Source: Stutzerimonas xanthomarina DSM 18231
GTDB lineage: Bacteria; Pseudomonadota; Gammaproteobacteria; Pseudomonadales; Pseudomonadaceae
DNA length: 64,000 nt
Assembly (NCBI RefSeq): GCF_900129835.1
Contig: NZ_FQXA01000008.1
Coordinates: 1-64,000, forward strand
Direction: 5' to 3'
Shown here in pieces: positions 62,987 to 64,000 of this stretch. How positions within the stretch are numbered: the first letter of the stretch is position 1; each line of letters begins with the position of its first letter. The notes beneath the pieces were generated by a model. It worked only from the letters and a program-made list of their open reading frames with translations. It was not told the DNA's origin and did not search any database. The position numbers and the translations under genes were made by a program.

Positions 62987-63304
62987 TCAGAGCGCCAGAA
63001 TCGCGCCGGCCAGCTGCAGGTCACTGGCCTCGAGGTCGGGGGCCTGGGTGCGGATGTGCGTCAGCGCCGCTTCCAGTTGAGCGCCACGCGCCTCGCCATT
63101 GCTGGCAACGAAGCGCGCTGCATCATCCTTGGCATCGAGCACCAGCTTGTCGTCGCCGAGGTTCGAGCTGATATCGGACGTCCCTTCCACAGTGTTGACC
63201 AGCGAGGCGCCAATGGCGTCGATGGTGCCGGTGATGCTTCCGGCCGACGCGGTGCCCGCGACCAGGCAGGCGGCGGTGGCAACTGACAACAGGTACTTGT
63301 TCAT
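62987..63304 (-). CDS. DUF2388 secreted protein, copy 3
   Basis: A 105-residue protein: signal peptide MNKYLLSVATAACLVAGTASAG, then KLVLDAKDDAARFVASNGEARGAQLEAALTHI and LEASDLQLAGAILAL. First of the three tandem copies, with GGAGAA before the ATG. The shared acidic core D-DAA-FVAS-GE-RGA is kept in all three. Function unknown. Confidence 0.88.
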   Translation of the reverse strand: MNKYLLSVATAACLVAGTASAGSITGTIDAIGASLVNTVEGTSDISSNLGDDKLVLDAKDDAARFVASNGEARGAQLEAALTHIRTQAPDLEASDLQLAGAILAL

Positions 63305-63407
63305 GGTGTTCTCCAGGCTAGACGCGATTTCCCGCCGATATCCGCTATGACATTTGGGCAGGCTTGCCGTTCAGCTTACGGCTCGACGAGGTCGCCTGGA
63401 AGCACCG

Positions 63408-63605
63408 TCAGCGCCAGAAGGGCTTGCTCAGCTCTTCCACGCGCTCGCTCTGGCTGATGCCAACGTCGGCCAATTGACGCTCATCGAGCGCAGCCAGTTG
63501 TTGACGGGTCCGTAGGCGTCGCTGCCACAAGCGTAGCTGCCGCATCAGGTACAACGGCAGCAGGCCGTTTGCAGCTGTATGCCTCCCAGTCAGTACGCGC
63601 TCCAT
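63408..63605 (-). CDS. DUF1127 small protein
   Basis: A 65-residue, Arg-rich protein with the DUF1127 core: LRLWQRRLRTRQQLAALDERQLADVGISQSERVEELSKPFWR. The last ~40 residues hold all the conservation (LxxLxxxxLxDIGI). Proteins with this domain in alphaproteobacteria and others affect phosphate, RNA or stress physiology; here the role is unknown. A perfect palindrome lies 62-75 bp upstream. Confidence 0.86.
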   Translation of the reverse strand: MERVLTGRHTAANGLLPLYLMRQLRLWQRRLRTRQQLAALDERQLADVGISQSERVEELSKPFWR

Positions 63606-63666
63606 GGGCCGCTCCTTCCCGCAATCAACGGGGATGGGTTATGGGCAGATAGAGTCGCGTGCCGGG

Positions 63667-63680
63667 CTGTTACGTAACAG
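63667..63680. promoter_or_regulatory. Perfect 14-bp palindrome upstream of the DUF1127 gene
   Basis: CTGTTACGTAACAG is fully symmetric. It does not fit LexA (the spacer between CTGT and ACAG is 6, not 8). It could be an operator for the DUF1127 gene, whose start is at 63605. Confidence 0.45.
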
Positions 63681-63778
63681 TCACAGGGAGGTTGAATTGT
63701 GTCGGTTCAGTTGCGCGAGCAGCACGGCTGTACCGGTGCTCCAGGCGCTGAAGTGTTCGGCTGCTGATGGTGCTAAAA

Positions 63779-63812
63779 ACAAAACCCCTCGCGGCGGGGC
63801 CGGGAGGGGTTT
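63779..63812 (-). terminator. Terminator of the pnt operon
   Basis: AAACCCCTC / GAGGGGTTT (63782-63790 with 63804-63812). On the minus strand it is followed by TTTTGTTTTTA. It lies 18 bp after the pntB stop. Confidence 0.92.
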
Positions 63813-63829
63813 CGGTGTAGCAGTGTCGC

Positions 63830-64000
63830 TTATTCCACGGCTTTGACCATGTCCTCGACGACCTTCTTGGCGTCGCCGAAGACCATCATGGTCTTGTCCA
63901 TGTAGAACAGCTCGTTATCCAGGCCGGCATAGCCGCTGGCCATGGAGCGCTTGTTGACGATGACCGTCTTGGCTTTGTACGCCTCGAGAATCGGCATGCC
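63830..64000 (-). CDS. pntB: NAD(P) transhydrogenase beta subunit, C-terminal part (cut by window edge)
   Basis: The last 56 codons of a leftward gene. The sequence ([20 protein letters not shown], then [26 protein letters not shown]) is the conserved C-terminus of PntB, where NADP(H) binds (domain [21 protein letters not shown]). The proton-translocating enzyme exchanges hydride between NADH and NADP+. The 5' part is outside the window. Confidence 0.95.
   Translation of the reverse strand, partial: GMPILEAYKAKTVIVNKRSMASGYAGLDNELFYMDKTMMVFGDAKKVVEDMVKAVE

Noticed and set aside
63667..63680. LexA box before the DUF1127 gene
   Set aside because: CTGT and ACAG are separated by 6 bases, not 8.

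Overview
The window looks like a high-GC gammaproteobacterial chromosome from the Pseudomonas/Stutzerimonas (P. stutzeri) group. Support comes from gene order as well as protein content. The blocks metQ-metI-metN / znuB-znuC-zur-znuA-nrdJa-nrdJb / thrB-DUF2782-polA-sRNA, the coxB-coxA-ctaG-coxC-DUF2909-surf1-ctaA-ctaB-sco cluster, and prlC-yheV with a PA0069-type radical SAM gene all follow, from memory, P. aeruginosa-like order near the chromosome origin. No database was searched, so genus-level naming is an inference.

Layout. 1-1.05 kb: a higher-order tandem array built from two REP-like palindromes. 1.05-9.1 kb: dodecin, a CPA-type antiporter, a luciferase-like oxidoreductase, two paralogous lipoproteins, a lipoprotein aminopeptidase, a two-gene ferritin-like operon and a REP-associated transposase (RAYT) flanked by clusters of its probable REP targets. 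9.6-21.1 kb: PhoD-like phosphatase, HAD hydrolase, gamma carbonic anhydrase, AraC regulator divergent from a bile-acid/sodium-type transporter, oligopeptidase A operon, and a radical SAM gene behind a clear LexA box. 21.3-30.3 kb: a complete aa3/caa3-type cytochrome c oxidase cluster with heme A synthesis (CtaB, CtaA) and copper/heme insertion factors (CtaG, Sco, Surf1). REP pairs and a MITE-like element sit between some of its genes. 30.5-48.7 kb: methionine ABC transporter, large-subunit catalase, YgjP-like protease, zinc uptake genes with Zur, split class II ribonucleotide reductase, PpnN, homoserine kinase, DNA polymerase I and an ErsA-like small RNA with an AlgU-type promoter.

48.7-60.2 kb: an accessory catabolic cluster placed directly after the polA/sRNA locus. 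It encodes a three-part TRAP transporter, a crotonase-fold protein lacking both canonical catalytic glutamates, a class III CoA-transferase, a serine-glyoxylate-type aminotransferase, a 1001-residue FAD/4Fe-4S 2-hydroxyacid dehydrogenase, a divergent GntR/FCD regulator and a GlcG/HbpS-like protein. A related 12-14 bp motif occurs in the three regulator-proximal non-coding regions and is a candidate operator. The gene set suggests uptake, CoA activation and breakdown of a small (hydroxy)carboxylate toward glyoxylate or another 2-oxo acid; the substrate cannot be read from the sequence.

60.3-64 kb: a DUF4105 protein with three tandem DUF2388 proteins, a DUF1127 protein behind a perfect 14-bp palindrome, and the 3' end of pntB cut by the window edge.
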